Positions 11,478 to 22,552 of a DNA stretch of 64,000 nucleotides are shown here, piece by piece; the first letter of the stretch is position 1, and the number at the start of each line of letters is the position of its first letter. The DNA comes from Diploptera punctata. Lineage: Eukaryota; Arthropoda; Insecta; Blattodea; Blaberidae. A program made the translations under genes and the position numbers. A model generated the notes under the pieces. The model was not told the origin of the DNA. It searched no databases and saw nothing but the letters and a program-made list of their open reading frames with translations. The stretch lies in assembly GCA_030220185.1 (NCBI GenBank), contig JASPKZ010004199.1, positions 2,271,001 to 2,335,000 on the forward strand. The letters are read 5' to 3'.

Positions 11478-11820
11478 CTTCCCCAAGGGCCTCCGGGCCC
11501 GTTGTGGGATCGCTTTACTTTATATATTTTGTCTTTCAGCTCATTGATGCCGAGAAGATCGGGATGAGTAGGCAGGCATAACAGTGCACGGCTGGAATTA
11601 TTTTACGGATAACTCGCAATAACAATTTTTGTCTTTCAGCTTATTTATGCTAAGAATATCGGGATATGTATATTGCCGGGCATCGCCGGGTGATGAGCAC
11701 GGGGTATCTATAAATAACTACGATATAAAGGTATAATTAATTTTCTTTTTACTTATGCAACTAAACATAAAAATACATTTAATGTATTTAGGCGTAGCAG
11801 CGCACACCGGGTATTAGCTA
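11100..11820. repeat. Dispersed repeat, family R5
   Basis: Shares blocks with 40128-40620 and 44190-44560: ACTACTTGACCGATTTGAA, a GGACGCTTAG/TTACGCTGCC block, TAATGTACAGAGAATTG, and ACGGATAACTC next to TTTTTGTCTTTCAG. It ends near TTGCCGGGCATCGCCGGG. Contains a (TA)n tract at 11445-11475. Family unknown; no open frame. Confidence 0.55.
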
Positions 11821-12424
11821 GACACATACAGTATAAAGCAAAAGTAAAACCTGTACTAGTGTCCAGTCTAATGCAAGTTGGAGAAATAAGATGAGCCCCT
11901 TATTATTGAAGATCTGTGATATACAAGGATCCCGGCTGACTAAACCTATCGGATCATCGCGTAGCCAAATAAAATAAAACAGAACGAAATTGACGATATG
12001 AGTGTGGAGAACTAGAGTGCGTGAGATCTTATTTCATGATTGACATTTCTCTTCCAGCTGGTGCGAAGATCACAATGTTGTTAAATGTCCTCTCACTCGC
12101 TGTCAGTAACCAATGGCGCTACACCCAAACCCTCTGCTTTTTACTTTCGGTGATATCTTGATACCCTATGGGCCTACACTACACCAATGATGTTTTGATA
12201 AAGGTAAATTGTTACAAATGAAAACAGTTGTATATCTCCATTTCACAATATCCACTTCAGAAACTGTGTCGGTACAGGACTTTGGATCTCGGAAATCATA
12301 TGACATGCATGGATTGTGACAACAGCAATGCTAGCCCCTTCATGTGCTGGATCAACCACCCACTGTCAATCACTTTATAATATCTGACGCACTTCAGTGG
12401 AATGAAGTTTTTTTTTCTCTCTCC
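11821..12424. other. No gene or repeat recognised
   Basis: Unique-looking sequence without coding features. Confidence 0.35.
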
Positions 12425-12427
12425 ATG

Positions 12428-12742
12428 ACGCCCTTAGCTTACCATCCGGCTACTGGTCTCATATCCAAATGTATCAATCACAGAGGTAGATGATCATTTA
12501 GCCAGTGTAGGGGTGACGTGTTGTCAGCATGTCGGGTCCCCCAGCCGTTATCGCTGGTTTTCTCATCCTGGAACCGGTACTTATTGTAGATACCCAAATG
12601 CCTCACGATGCTGGGTGGGCACCGGTCACATACTGGCCGAAATTCCATGAGAAATTGTCTTCCCCCATGGAGCCAGCGCAAGTCCCATAGCTCTGCGCCA
12701 AGGCTTCCTGTCTTAACCACTCGGCTTCGGCGCGGGACGAAT
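12428..12742 (-). mobile_element. SINE-3, near full length
   Basis: Minus strand carries a tRNA-Ser/Leu-like head (GCCGAGTGGTTAAGACAGG as box A region), GGGAAGACAATTTCTCATGG, the GGCCAGTATGTGACCGG block, CATCGTGAGGCATTTGGG and CCAGCGATAACGGCTGG. Box B is damaged (GCGCTGGCTCC). Sister copies at 32822, 39020, 39985 and 42610. The 123-codon minus frame across it is a shadow of the SINE. Confidence 0.85.
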
Positions 12743-12759
12743 GAAGTTTTTAGCGAGGT

Positions 12760-13450
12760 AAAATAGGAAAATCCCAAGAAAAGTGCTCTCGCACCGATTC
12801 GTCTATTGCAAACCGTACACGGGGTGACCGAGATGCAAACTAGGGACAAAGAGGTGGAGGGTGAATGTCTAATAAGCCTCCTGTGTATGCATATTAAGGT
12901 AATTAAATAACGAAAAATAAATACATTTTATTCGATTCTATTAACCTCTCACAATATAGGTACTTTTACATACCACATGCCACCCGACCCTTACCACCTC
13001 TGGGGAGAGTAATTTTAACTATGGATCATATACATACTTTTTTGACCACACAATTACATGGAGGGGCTTCCCGAATGTGGGATCAACTCAATGTCAGGGC
13101 CTCAACCCAGACATCATAACATTAAGACGAAATTCACCATTCACACTTCGGGAAATCATTTGGCCTTAAAGTTTCCAGGCATTTTTCTTATAGATGAAGA
13201 AAACATACACTCTTATACTTCCTTTAAATCACACGCGTTCAATCTGGTTCATTTATTGATACAAATCTTACCTTGCGTAAATATTTTCCATTTCTTTCTT
13301 CTAGAGAATAATGCCACTAATGAGAATATGTACACTTTGTGTTTGTTTTACAAATCTCTGCTTTTCAGTAAAATAAAAGTGTATTGAAGAAAATCTCAAA
13401 TATTTATGGGCATTACCATTTTCATCGTTGAAACCATTTCGCTCCATAAT
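12760..13450. other. Mostly unrecognised; possible decayed SINE-1 at 13090-13210
   Basis: GGCCTTAAAGTTTCCAGGC followed by CTTATAGATGAAGAAAAC resembles the middle of SINE-1 in reverse. The remainder is unassigned. Confidence 0.3.
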
Positions 13451-13459
13451 ATACAACCA

Positions 13460-13796
13460 GGGCGAATGGAGAACACTACATAACAGTGAGCTACATGATA
13501 TTTATAGAAAACCAGATATAAAAAATGGTTAAGTCTCGTAGACTGATATGTGTAGGACATGTGGGTCGAATGGGAAATGAAAGAGGTGCATAGAAGCTTC
13601 TTATAGGAAAACCAGATGGAAATAACCAGTTGGTAGACCAAGAATGAGGTAGGAGAATAACATTAACCATGATCTGAAGGAGGTAGAATATACAGTGGAT
13701 GTTTTGGAAACATTAACTCAGGATAGGGATGTATGGAAAGCTTATGTCTGCGCAGCCATGAACCTACGGGTTCTATAGTGCCAGTGAGTTAGTTAG
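13460..13796 (+). mobile_element. LINE-A 3' fragment
   Basis: Plus strand runs from GGCGAATGGAGAACACTAC through the C-terminal coding region to GCCAGTGAGTTAGTTAG, the element's 3' end with a two-unit TTAG tail. Several stops and frameshifts. Confidence 0.85.
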
Positions 13797-13848
13797 AAGT
13801 GAATTTGTTATATATTTATTTCATTTGCATATTCATATTATTTTTTAT

Positions 13849-14146
13849 AGTGTTCTGCCCGAGGGCACGACCTTCAATACAATTTTAATGCTATGCTTTG
13901 CAGTTTTACTATGGAATTATAGGGTGTGGTAGCTTCCGTTGCTTTCCACACCGTGGATGATGATGATGATGATGGGCAGATTATGTTCGGGGATCGTTTG
14001 GGCCTCAAAGCTTCCTGACATTTGTCTTATAGGTGAAGAAAAAACCCGAAAAAAAGTCATCCAGAGAGCTTGTCATGACCGGAAATCGAACCCGGGCCTG
14101 CTGCGTGACAAGGCAGCACGCTACCTCGAGAACACAACGGTGTACA
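13849..14146 (-). mobile_element. SINE-1 copy
   Basis: All blocks from the TGCTGCCTTGTCACGCAGC head to the 3' CAGAACACTAT end are present, with a small deletion around the promoter boxes' flanks and a (CAT)n core. Confidence 0.9.
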
Positions 14147-14239
14147 ATCATTATATATTGAAGGTGTCTGTTATTTTTTCTTCATTCATTAAACAATAGT
14201 TTTAAGGGTAACATTATGTATGTAGTAATAAGTAATCAA

Positions 14240-14341
14240 TTGAATTGGCGTTTACTTGATGAAAATCCATAACTTTATTAATTATTAAAAATAAAACTTA
14301 GTTTTATGTGACTTTCATATTCATTAAAATATAAATTAGTT
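14240..14341 (-). mobile_element. PLE-G, part interrupted by PLE-E
   Basis: TTACTTGATGAAAATCCAT and TTTTATGTGACTTTCATATT match the left half of the PLE-G copy at 23420-23523. The continuation (ACAGCTGTTTCGG and the hammerhead motif) lies beyond the PLE-E insert at 14342-14678, from 14679 on. Confidence 0.6.
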
Positions 14342-14678
14342 CAATACTAATAACATTCATTGTTAGAACCGTTGAGGTGGAGAGTCATAAAATAAAATAA
14401 GTTAAAATATACCTTCTTAGGTAAAATCCGTCGTCCTCAACTTATAAAATATGTAATCTTTATGCCTGTAGGCCTTTCAGAACATCCGTTCCATCTTCGT
14501 GACAACGCCACGTTAGGACCAGCAGCATCAACCATCATACTGGATGTTGTAGCGAAGAGTGACCTGCTGAAGATGGAACGGATGTTCTGAAAGGCCTACA
14601 GGCATAAAGATTACATATTTTATAAGTTGAGGACGACGGATTTTACCTAAGAAGGTATATTTTAACTTATTTTATTTT
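14342..14678 (+). mobile_element. PLE-E insertion with 110-bp inverted arms
   Basis: Two arms, 14389-14498 and 14569-14678, are exact reverse complements as far as I can read; a 70-bp spacer separates them. A 47-bp left end (from CAATACTAATAACATTCATT) is shared with the copy at 55977. The 13-bp target duplication ATATAAATTAGTT flanks it (14329-14341 and 14679-14691). I read it as a Penelope-like element reduced to an inverted pair of terminal regions: the sister copy at 55977-56754 retains Penelope-type coding sequence between the same ends. Confidence 0.8.
14563..14602 (+). ncRNA. Hammerhead ribozyme-like motif (PLE-E)
   Basis: CCUG, core CUGAAGA, a single U, stem II GGAAC-GGAU-GUUCU (five pairs, one G-U), GAAA, short palindromic stem III AGGCCU, triplet CUA, then CAGG pairing with CCUG. 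Predicted cleavage after the A of CUA. Minimal type I layout. Cores agree with the invariant CUGANGA...GAAA pattern. Confidence 0.65.
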
Positions 14679-14684
14679 ATATAA

Positions 14685-14729
14685 ATTAGTTACAGCTGTT
14701 TCGGTATTTTGTATCTTCTTCAGACACGA
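14685..14729 (-). ncRNA. Hammerhead ribozyme-like motif (PLE-G, stem I damaged)
   Basis: Minus strand: core CUGAAGA, stem II GAUAC/UACC with A-rich loop, GAAA, eight-base palindrome ACAGCUGU as stem III, triplet GUA. Stem I pairing is poor. Confidence 0.5.
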
Positions 14730-14985
14730 TAACAAATTAATGAATTTTGTTATTATAGTACATAACAACTGTAACTATGCAACTTTTTTTAAATTTTTTA
14801 TTTTTTACAATCTCTATTATAAATTAAAAGAGGCGATTCATTCAAATCAGTTGGAAATTTAACAACTTATTACCACTTTTCAATGTATTTATCTCTACAA
14901 CTTCTAAAAGGTCCAAGTTCTTTCCTTTGTCACAAACAAGTAAAATTTTAAAATTTGAATCAAAACAATGATCATATTGGTGTAG

Positions 14986-16330
14986 GTGTGTAAACCACGA
15001 ATACTTCATCTAATTAATATATGTTGGCAGACCTATGGGATTCCAACCACTTGGAAAACAGCAATTGTGAAGAATATATTCAAAAGAGGAGACCGGAGAA
15101 ATTGCGAGAATTACAGAGGGATTAGCTTAATGAATACTGGCTACAAGATATATACGAAAATAATAAATAATAGATTGAGAAACATAACAGAAGTAATAAT
15201 AAGTGAAAATCAAAGTGGATTCAGAAAGGGAAGGTCATGTATAGACAATGTCTTTACACTGAAACAACTCATAGAAAAGAGAAGAGAACATAACTTAGAA
15301 ACTCATATAGGATTTATAGATTTGGATAAGGCCTTCGATCGAGTAAACAGACAAAAATTATGGGGAAATATTACGAATGAAAGGATACCCGCTGTGCCTT
15401 GTTGAAACAATAAAGAAATTATATGAAGACACAAATATAATTATAGATACCGGATTCAAAAGAACAGATGCAATCAAAACAAATACTGGATTGCGACAAG
15501 GATGTAGTTTATCACCCACTTTGTTTAATATATATATATATAGACGATATTTTAAATAAATGGAAAGTTGTAGTAAATCCAGGAATAAGAATGGATAATA
15601 AAGTGTGCATAAATAATCTTCTATTTGCTGACGATGTAATCATAATACAGAAAAATGAAGACGACTTACAGAAATCAATGCATGCATTAAATGAAATATG
15701 TAAATTATACGATCTAAAGATTTCTGTAAGGAAAACGAAGACCATGACTTTTAGAGGAAGAGATCCAGTGAGATCCAAAATTATTTTAGAAAATCAAAGT
15801 ATGGAACAGGTGTCTAGTTTCAAATATTTGGGCTGTGATGTTGGCTACAATGTGGAAAGAGATATTGACTCCAAAATAAATAAATTTCAGACAGTGTGTG
15901 GAACAATACAGAGAACATTCAAAAATAAAATTAGAAAAGAAACCAAGATAAAAATGTATAATGTTATGGCGGTTCCCACAATATTGTATGGATGTGAAAC
16001 TTGGGCTCCAGTGAAAAGACAGAAGGATAGAATACAGACGGCAGAGATGCGGTTCCTAAGACAAGTAAAAGGATGTACAAGACTTGATAGAATAAGAAAT
16101 GAGGATATAAGAGAAGAATTGAAAGTACAGCCTTTATTGGATAAAGTCACGAATTACAGACAGAAATGGATTGATCACATGGATGGAATGAGTAAGGAGA
16201 GATATCCATTGTTAGCAAGAAATTATCAAGCAAGAAGAAGGCGTGATGTTGGAAGACCTAGAAGACGTTGGGCTGATGCATTATGAAGTCGGAACGGGCA
16301 ATTGCCTAATCCCTGGAGTGATGATGATGG
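14986..16330 (+). pseudogene. LINE-B reverse transcriptase (RTE-like), three frames
   Basis: The most complete reverse transcriptase in the window. Frame 1 (from 14986) has GIPTTWKTAIVKNIFKRGD, the NYRGISLMN block and motif A (FIDLDKAFDRVNR, catalytic D). Frame 2 carries motif B (GLRQGCSLSPTLFN). Frame 3 (to 16286) has motif C (FADDVIII), the KTKTMTF and FKYLGCDV blocks, ILYGCETWAP and the basic C-terminus RRRDVGRPRRRWADAL. Breaks lie near 15390 and near 15535, the second inside a TATATA run just before motif C, so slippage or repeat growth is the likely cause. No endonuclease: 5'-truncated. After the stop comes GGAACGGGCAATTGCC and a TGATGATGATGG tail, typical of RTE elements. Confidence 0.9.
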
Positions 16331-17150
16331 TTAGCATGCTTTGAATTATCTAAATTTCTGTTATATGCTCTCATTTGATCATGTATATGTAGTACAATTT
16401 ATTATTGTTATATATTACTTAAATCATGTCTCTTGAAACTAGGCCTAGTAGTGAAACGTTTTGAAATTACTAAACACCAAGTTACTCGAGGACAAAGTAG
16501 AATAATGATTTGTTAATAGATATCAATTCCAGAAAAGAAATGCCACCACAGTTCCATAGAGGACAAAATTAATTATAGTGGTTCCGTTAGTACATGTTAG
16601 GGTTCTGCTTTAATTCCAGGAAATGCAATGTTGGCAGAACGTTTCTCATGGAAAGGGTGGTATAGTTACTATTTGTGTTAAATTTCTCACAATATGAGAT
16701 TAATATTGAATACATACAGTTATTTATTTTTAAATTCAGTGTTATTTCAGTGTGATACATTCTGAAGAGATCAGAGTGCATGCATACGAGAAGAAAGAAA
16801 GAGAGAAAGCGAAGGAAGGCAATAGCACGGAAGTTTTCGACTGGCAGTAACGAACCTGCCATCATATAATTCAGTCACTTCGAACTGTGACAAACCTTGT
16901 CGGAGTCTTAAGTCATCCCGCTCCCTAAGCCTGGTTATAACCAGACCAACCAGAGCGTAGACCTGAAGTTTGGCAGCACTGTTTTGTTAGATACAAGTTT
17001 AAAGAAAAGTCTACTCTTTCGTATCTCTCACCCTCCTTAAATGTTTTTCCACTCTCCACTGCACGACAGGTTTAACTGTACGTTCATTACTTACTACTCA
17101 TACTACTATATCCGTTCATCCCGCTGCGGGAACATGGTTGCTTCCCTAGT
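16331..17150. other. No gene or repeat recognised
   Basis: Unassigned A+T-rich sequence; a 92-codon minus frame (16587-16865) has no recognisable domain. Confidence 0.35.
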
Positions 17151-17156
17151 AGCTAA

Positions 17157-17429
17157 GTAACTCATTGGCACTATCAAACTCGTAGATTCATGACCGCGCG
17201 GACATAAGCTCTCCACACATTCCTATCCTCCGCTATATGCTTTCCTATCACACCTGTATAATCTACTTCCCTCAAATCATGATTGTTTTTCTCCAGCCTC
17301 ATTCTTGGTCTACCAACTGGGTGTATTCCCTCTGGTTTTCCTACAAGAAGTTTGCATGCCCCTATTTCATTCTCCATTCGTGCCACATGTCCTGCCCATC
17401 GCAGTCTATGAGACTTTACTGTTCTGAAC
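17157..17429 (-). mobile_element. LINE-A, 3' half of an interrupted copy
   Basis: Starts at the CTAAGTAACTCATTGG tail and covers the C-terminal codons (TVKSHRLRWAGHVARMENE). It stops exactly where the inverted-repeat element at 17430 begins; the rest of the same copy resumes at 18045. Confidence 0.85.
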
Positions 17430-17856
17430 ACACCGTGTCCACAAATATAGTATCATACTTCAAACTACTACTACTACGTCGCTTTGGATAATTGTATCTA
17501 AATGAAATTGGTGACAATCAAAAGAGAAGCTCAAAACGTTTTTTCTATACCTCATAGACATTAAATGTGGCCCCTACGAGTGACGCTGTAGACGTCCATT
17601 TTAATCTGTCTGCTAAATATCGAACAATGAATCCATATCCACCACAAAAATTGATTAAATTTAGTTTAGTTTCTGTATTGTTGTCCATTATTCCCCATTG
17701 TTGACGTTGCACAAAACCTTTTTTGAGTTTCTCTTTTGGTTGTCACCAATTTCATTTAGATACGATTAATGTCCAAGAAACACGAAATCTCTGAATGACT
17801 ACAGCAAAGACTAAAGAACAATCAATGCCCATTAGGGCGAACCTTTCTTCTTCTTC

Positions 17857-17889
<33 letters not shown>

Positions 17890-17897
17890 GTAGTAGT

Positions 17898-17960
<63 letters not shown>

Positions 17961-18044
17961 GTTATTATTGTTATTATTATCGTCATTATACAAAGCGACG
18001 TAGTAGTAGTTTAAAGTATGATACTATATTTGTGGACACGGTGT
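17430..18044. mobile_element. Non-autonomous inverted-repeat element inside LINE-A
   Basis: Ends are near-perfect inverted repeats of about 56 bp (ACACCGTGTCCACAAATAT at the left; ATATTTGTGGACACGGTGT at the right). A second inverted pair lies inside (17488-17540 with 17719-17772, around AAATTGGTGACAATCAAAAG). The centre holds a long (ATT)n tract at 17864-17975. No open frame of note, so it is a MITE or fold-back type element. The LINE sequence on the two sides is contiguous apart from about 4 bases; no clear target duplication is seen. Confidence 0.75.
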
Positions 18045-18235
18045 ATATCTGGTTTCCTATAAAGACCATGTAGCTCACTGTTATGTAGTCTTCTCCATTG
18101 GACTGACTGTTCATCTCTCTTTGGTCCAAAAAAATTCCTAAGAACTTTGTTCTCAAATACCCGTAATCTTCTTTCCTCCTTAAAGTGAGAGTCCATGTTT
18201 CGCATCCATATAATACATATAACTGGGAGAAAAAG

Positions 18236-18276
<41 letters not shown>

Positions 18277-18340
18277 GTTTAACGTTTTTTGAGAAGCTGG
18301 GACGACAATAGTCCCTGTAATATATAACAACATGCACGGA
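18045..18340 (-). mobile_element. LINE-A, 5' half of the interrupted copy
   Basis: Continues from ATATCTGGTTTCC with the coding text for ERRLRVFENKVLRNFFGPKR and further upstream codons. An AT microsatellite (18236-18272) has expanded inside it. Confidence 0.85.
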
Positions 18341-18630
18341 TTATAAATATTTACCAAGGGCAGTACATAAAAGTTTTAGCTTACTGTTCATAATGAATCA
18401 TTATCACGCATGATTTTGTTTCCAGTCTATTTTTAAACCACATTTACTGTAGTTTATTCTACATAAAATGTACAGTAAGCATCTTTTGAGAGGGGGCCGT
18501 TAATATTTTATTTAATGTCGCTTTTTTAACTTCACAGGTCATTAAAATATAATTTCAAATTTTGGGAGAACAATTTTTCAAAGATCTCTTATTTTAGGCA
18601 TGGAGTTCTTTTACATACCATATATCTATG

Positions 18631-18959
18631 GTAGTCCACCGCTGTGGTCTCGAGGTAGCGTGCTGCCTTGTCACGCAGCGGGCCCGGTCGGAACAGGCTC
18701 CTGGGTGAGGTTTTTTTCGGGGTTTTTCCTCACCTGTAAAACAAATGTCAGGAAGCTTAGGACCCAACGGTCCCCGAAAATCATCCGGCCATCATCATCC
18801 TCCTTATCATTATCATCACCATCCTTCACCGGTGTGGAAAGCAGCGGGAAGCTACCACGCCTATAATTCCCTAGTAAAGCTGCAAATCATAGCATGAAAA
18901 TGCTATGATTGCAGTGAAAGACCTGCCGTAGGGCAGAATTACTATGGATGGATAGATGG
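18631..18959 (+). mobile_element. SINE-1, full length, with target duplication
   Basis: Complete order: GTCCACCGCTGTGG head, TGGTCTCGAGGTAGCGTG box A, a damaged box B (GGCCCGGTCGGAACAGG lacks the TTCGA part), (CAT)n core, GGTGTGGAAAGCAGC and the CTATGGATGGATAGATGG tail. ATATCTATG is repeated at 18622-18630 and 18960-18968. Confidence 0.93.
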
Positions 18960-18968
18960 ATATCTATG

Positions 18969-19590
18969 ATAAAGGAGACCCTTTCCGAAGTATAGTTCGT
19001 TTCTTGGGAAAATACTAGTGGAAGGAATGTGAATGTAAGCAAAACCACGCGGAATCCTTTTCCCCAATAGTTGTGTTACTATTTATGCCAAGTGCATTGA
19101 CCAAAATGTGCAAGGACAAGTAAATAAAATATTTTGGTTATTCTATGCCAACCTGTCACCTGTGAATATTCGATCGGAGAACAAGTGACTTTTAGCGTCG
19201 TGTTGGCTAATGTAATAACACATGTTCCCTCTGGAACCAATTGTCAACATATTTGTTTACATATATAACGGGATTCTATCCCAAGAGTCCACCTACATTA
19301 GTGGGCAAGTTAGTGTGAGAAAATGGGCAAGTTAGTGTTAGATTGGCAACTTAGTATAATTTTATGCAAGGTATGGTGAGAAAATGAGCAAGTTAATACC
19401 CAGATTAGTTTAGCGTTCATTTTTTCGTTAGCGGGTTTTAGTGATAAGTTTGCTACACTGTCTGTACAATGACTAACGTACATTTTACATTGCAAATATC
19501 CTTATTTTAGGTTACTTTGAGCTGAAATTATCACTTTATTTTAAGGCATTTCCCACTTTCTTTTTATATGACATGATAAGAAAAATAAAT
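18969..19590. other. No gene; short internal repeats
   Basis: GGGCAAGTTAGTGTGAGAAAAT recurs in shortened form three times between 19300 and 19400 (unit about 35-45 bp), a small decayed tandem repeat. Nothing else recognised. Confidence 0.4.
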
Positions 19591-19664
19591 GCTCGGACGG
19601 GACTTGAACCCTGACCTCTGAATTGATACCCCAGTGCACTACCGATTACGCTACTGAACAAGTC
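19591..19664 (-). repeat. tRNA-like sequence of the tandem-module family
   Basis: Minus strand: GCGTAATCGGTAGTGCAC, CTGGGGTATCAATTCAG as an anticodon-arm-like hairpin, GGGTTCAAGTCCC as box B, then TTTATTTTTCTTA. The same order occurs at 54770 and 55059. The acceptor stem does not close, so it is a repeat-borne relic, not a tRNA gene. Confidence 0.65.
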
Positions 19665-19693
19665 TAGCACAAACATTCATTTTTCTTTATTTA

Positions 19694-19698
<5 letters not shown>

Positions 19699-19740
<42 letters not shown>
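19699..19740. repeat. (TA)n microsatellite
   Basis: Uninterrupted TA units beside the tRNA-like copy, as in the other members of that family. Confidence 0.95.
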
Positions 19741-19745
<5 letters not shown>

Positions 19746-20687
19746 ATTGTTCACATAAATAATAAATTGTGTGTTATTCGTTTTATTGTTATTTGAATTT
19801 ATGTTGGTGGAATGGTGACATAGAATTCAGTATTTTTATGGAGGTAATTTTTTTTTTAAGTGGTTTGACTTAAAGATGCTCTTGTTCGTATAATATAAAT
19901 CCTTCGCTTCCCTCTTCAGGCCCCGTAAATTTCTCGTAAATAACTAAATGTATGCCATACTAAGAATTTTTATGCCCATAAAAATCCATTGATCCCGGTT
20001 AGTTAGAACCCACGAACTTCGATACGAGAACTGACTCAATGCGAAGTCGATTCGTTGTAAAGCGCACTTCTATTTTAAAAGGGGATCTAGTTGCTATGCA
20101 GCAAAACAAAGAAAGAAACGTATAATAAGCATATGTCCTAAAATTAATAATTCGTGAAATGTAAGTATTTCTTCATGAGAACTTTCTCCAAACATTAGAA
20201 ATAATGCGTGTGTAAGTGGTTCATGTTTGTACGCATTCTGATATGAGAGTACGTTATTGACTTTACGCCACTCTAGCATTCAATCTAAGCTCCCTCCTCA
20301 TGTCTGAATGAGAGCACTTATAAAAACTCAAGTGCTCTACTTTAAAAATAAAAACTAGATGGCAGCTCTTGCAAAGCTGTTACAGAGATTCTGTTTAACT
20401 TGTATTCTTCACGAGGGGACTGCGGTTTACTTTACAACTCTATAGCGAAGTCAATGAAGTGCCCTCTTGTGACGTATATACAGTCAAGAAAAACTAACTT
20501 CCTCCTAACCAATTAAAAATTAAATATTGAAGTCAATTTAGCGCTAATAAATACTGTCATTATTTGTAATATTAAACATTTTTTTGCATTGAATGTCTCC
20601 ACCCCAATGCCCACATTAAATACTATGAAACGCTTAATTTCGTTTCTCCCTCTTTCACAAAGGGTATAACTAAATACCCATTACAGA
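19741..20687. other. No gene or repeat recognised
   Basis: Unassigned. CACGAACTTCGATACGAGA near 20012 hints at a decayed minus-strand tRNA-derived sequence, too weak to call. Confidence 0.3.
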
Positions 20688-21462
20688 CTTTGAGGACATG
20701 TAGTGGGGACCAAGACGGTTACATCTAGCATATGAACTCATGTTCGGAAACGTGCCGTTTTCCCGCTAAACGCTAAAAATCACAACATGCATTTGTCTCT
20801 GTGACGCATGCTGCTTGTCGATGTGACGACCACCGACGTCACATGGATACGGTACCTCCGTGCCATGTACTGGTACACACGATCATCAATCCTTGATCCT
20901 GCAATATCCGCCGCAGCCATAACCTGCGCCAGTTGGTCTTCCTCGGATACCACAAGGATTTCATGTGATCCCACAGGTAGTAGTCGAGAGAACGTACATG
21001 CTAAACAATCGGGCCAGCACGACTTATCGACTGTTGCCTAAATCGTTAGTCTAGATTATCTCGGACGAGCAGCCCTCCCATTGCACTGAGCTTCCCCGTA
21101 CAATAATATCACTTTGGCGTATTCCGCAAACGTGTAGTTCACCATGATCAACAGCATCACACTACAAATGAAACGCACTGCGTACAGCTTAGTACAGTAT
21201 GAACAAAGACCACAAGCATAACAGCGGGTACAAACATCTCTGGGCGCATCACAAACTCAACTGAATGACGTGTAAACAAACATGTAGTGGGCATGGGATA
21301 ACAGGTGATCGGTGAATGACGTATGTAATGATCTAGTCTTTGGTGCCGAAAATGCGGGATAGTAGAAGGTATGTTGTGGTGTTTTGTGCATAAACGGTAC
21401 GTTTCCGTACATGTGTTCCTATGCTAAACGTAACTGTCGGCCCCCACTACACGTCATCAAAG
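20688..21462. mobile_element. DNA-transposon-like element with ~80-bp imperfect TIRs
   Basis: Left end CTTTGAGGACATGTAGTGGG and the reverse of the right end CTTTGATGACGTGTAGTGGG agree, and the match continues with gaps through CGGTTACATCTAGCATA and GGAAACGTGCCGTTTTC. Base composition is clearly more G+C-rich than its surroundings. The only open frame (20780-20974, minus; EEDQLAQVMAAADIAGSRID) has no domain I recognise. No flanking duplication was found. Probably a non-autonomous or decayed element. Confidence 0.6.
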
Positions 21463-21875
21463 CCTGATTCATGGGAATTTTGTTACAATCCTGTATATGT
21501 ACATCGCTCTCTGAAATGTGATCATGATATGTCAGCTGAATTGTCAGCCCTGCCTGATGGCAGCATTTTCCCCCAGAATATAAGTCTGATACTTATTCCG
21601 CCAAAGGCTGAGCGAGTCGGCTCCAGGCAATACGGGTAGTGCCACCAGTTTAAAAATCCTGATCCCGTCGGAAATCGAACGTAGTACCTTGTAGCATATT
21701 CATATTACATTAATGATTTACGTTATGGTGTGTCCCCACTACCCCTTTCACAAATAAAAGTAAGATCTGCAGATATGTTCTCTCTTACTTAAACATGTTT
21801 CATTGCTTTCGATACAGCAATCTCTCTGATGTACCATGTTATACACCGCGTGTGATGGTGCAGATGCACTAATTT

Positions 21876-22520
21876 TGACTATTAAACTCATGCTCCAAAC
21901 GGGAGCCAATGACCAATCACGTTTCAATGAATTTTGTTTTACAGCCAATGACGTCGTGTTTCGCCTCGATATTTATCGAATTATATTTACCAAAATAAAA
22001 AGCTCCTCCTTTTTAATATTCTGAAGAGGTCAGAGCATTATTTTGCATTGATTGGCCCTCCAACAAATATATAGAATATAACAGATAATTAACGGATTCC
22101 TTCGAACTACATATTTAATAATATTGTGTGTTCAATAATTTTGTTTTTAAATAATGATTTTACTGTGTTGTTTCCTAAAAAAATAATAAGCTATAATGTT
22201 GGTTATAACATACAGTTAGATATGTTTTTTTTCTCCATTAGGGTGTATTCTTACTGCGATCCTATTTGGCAATCAATAATATAATGTAGTTGCAGTGATG
22301 AATAAATGAAACATAACCAAACATTTCTAATTTGTTTTCAAACACCATCGTTTACATTAAATATATAAATATTTTAAAATAACTATATTTAAATAATGAT
22401 TTGTGAGTAAACAGCTTAATTTTATTCGTTAAATAGTCCTAACAAATGCCACTATTAATTTCCAAATCCTCTAGATAAATTGGAAATCACTCGTGACATT
22501 ACTTATAATAAGCTGTAGCA
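21876..22520 (+). repeat. Family M repeat, copy 1
   Basis: Begins at GACTATTAAACTCATGC, contains GGGAGCCAATGACCAATCAC, AAGCTCCTCCTTTTTAATAT, AAATAATGATTTGTGAGTAA and GTTAAATAGTCCTAACAAAT, and ends at CACTCGTGACATTACTTATA. GACTATTTAAC at the left end recurs inverted as GTTAAATAGTC about 80 bp from the right end. Non-coding; four more copies in the window. Confidence 0.85.
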
Positions 22521-22552
22521 CTATAAAGATCACGGGATTAAGACTATGGAAC

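Noticed and set aside
12478..12849. 123-codon minus frame
   Set aside because: Lies on a SINE-3 copy; a shadow of the tRNA-derived repeat.
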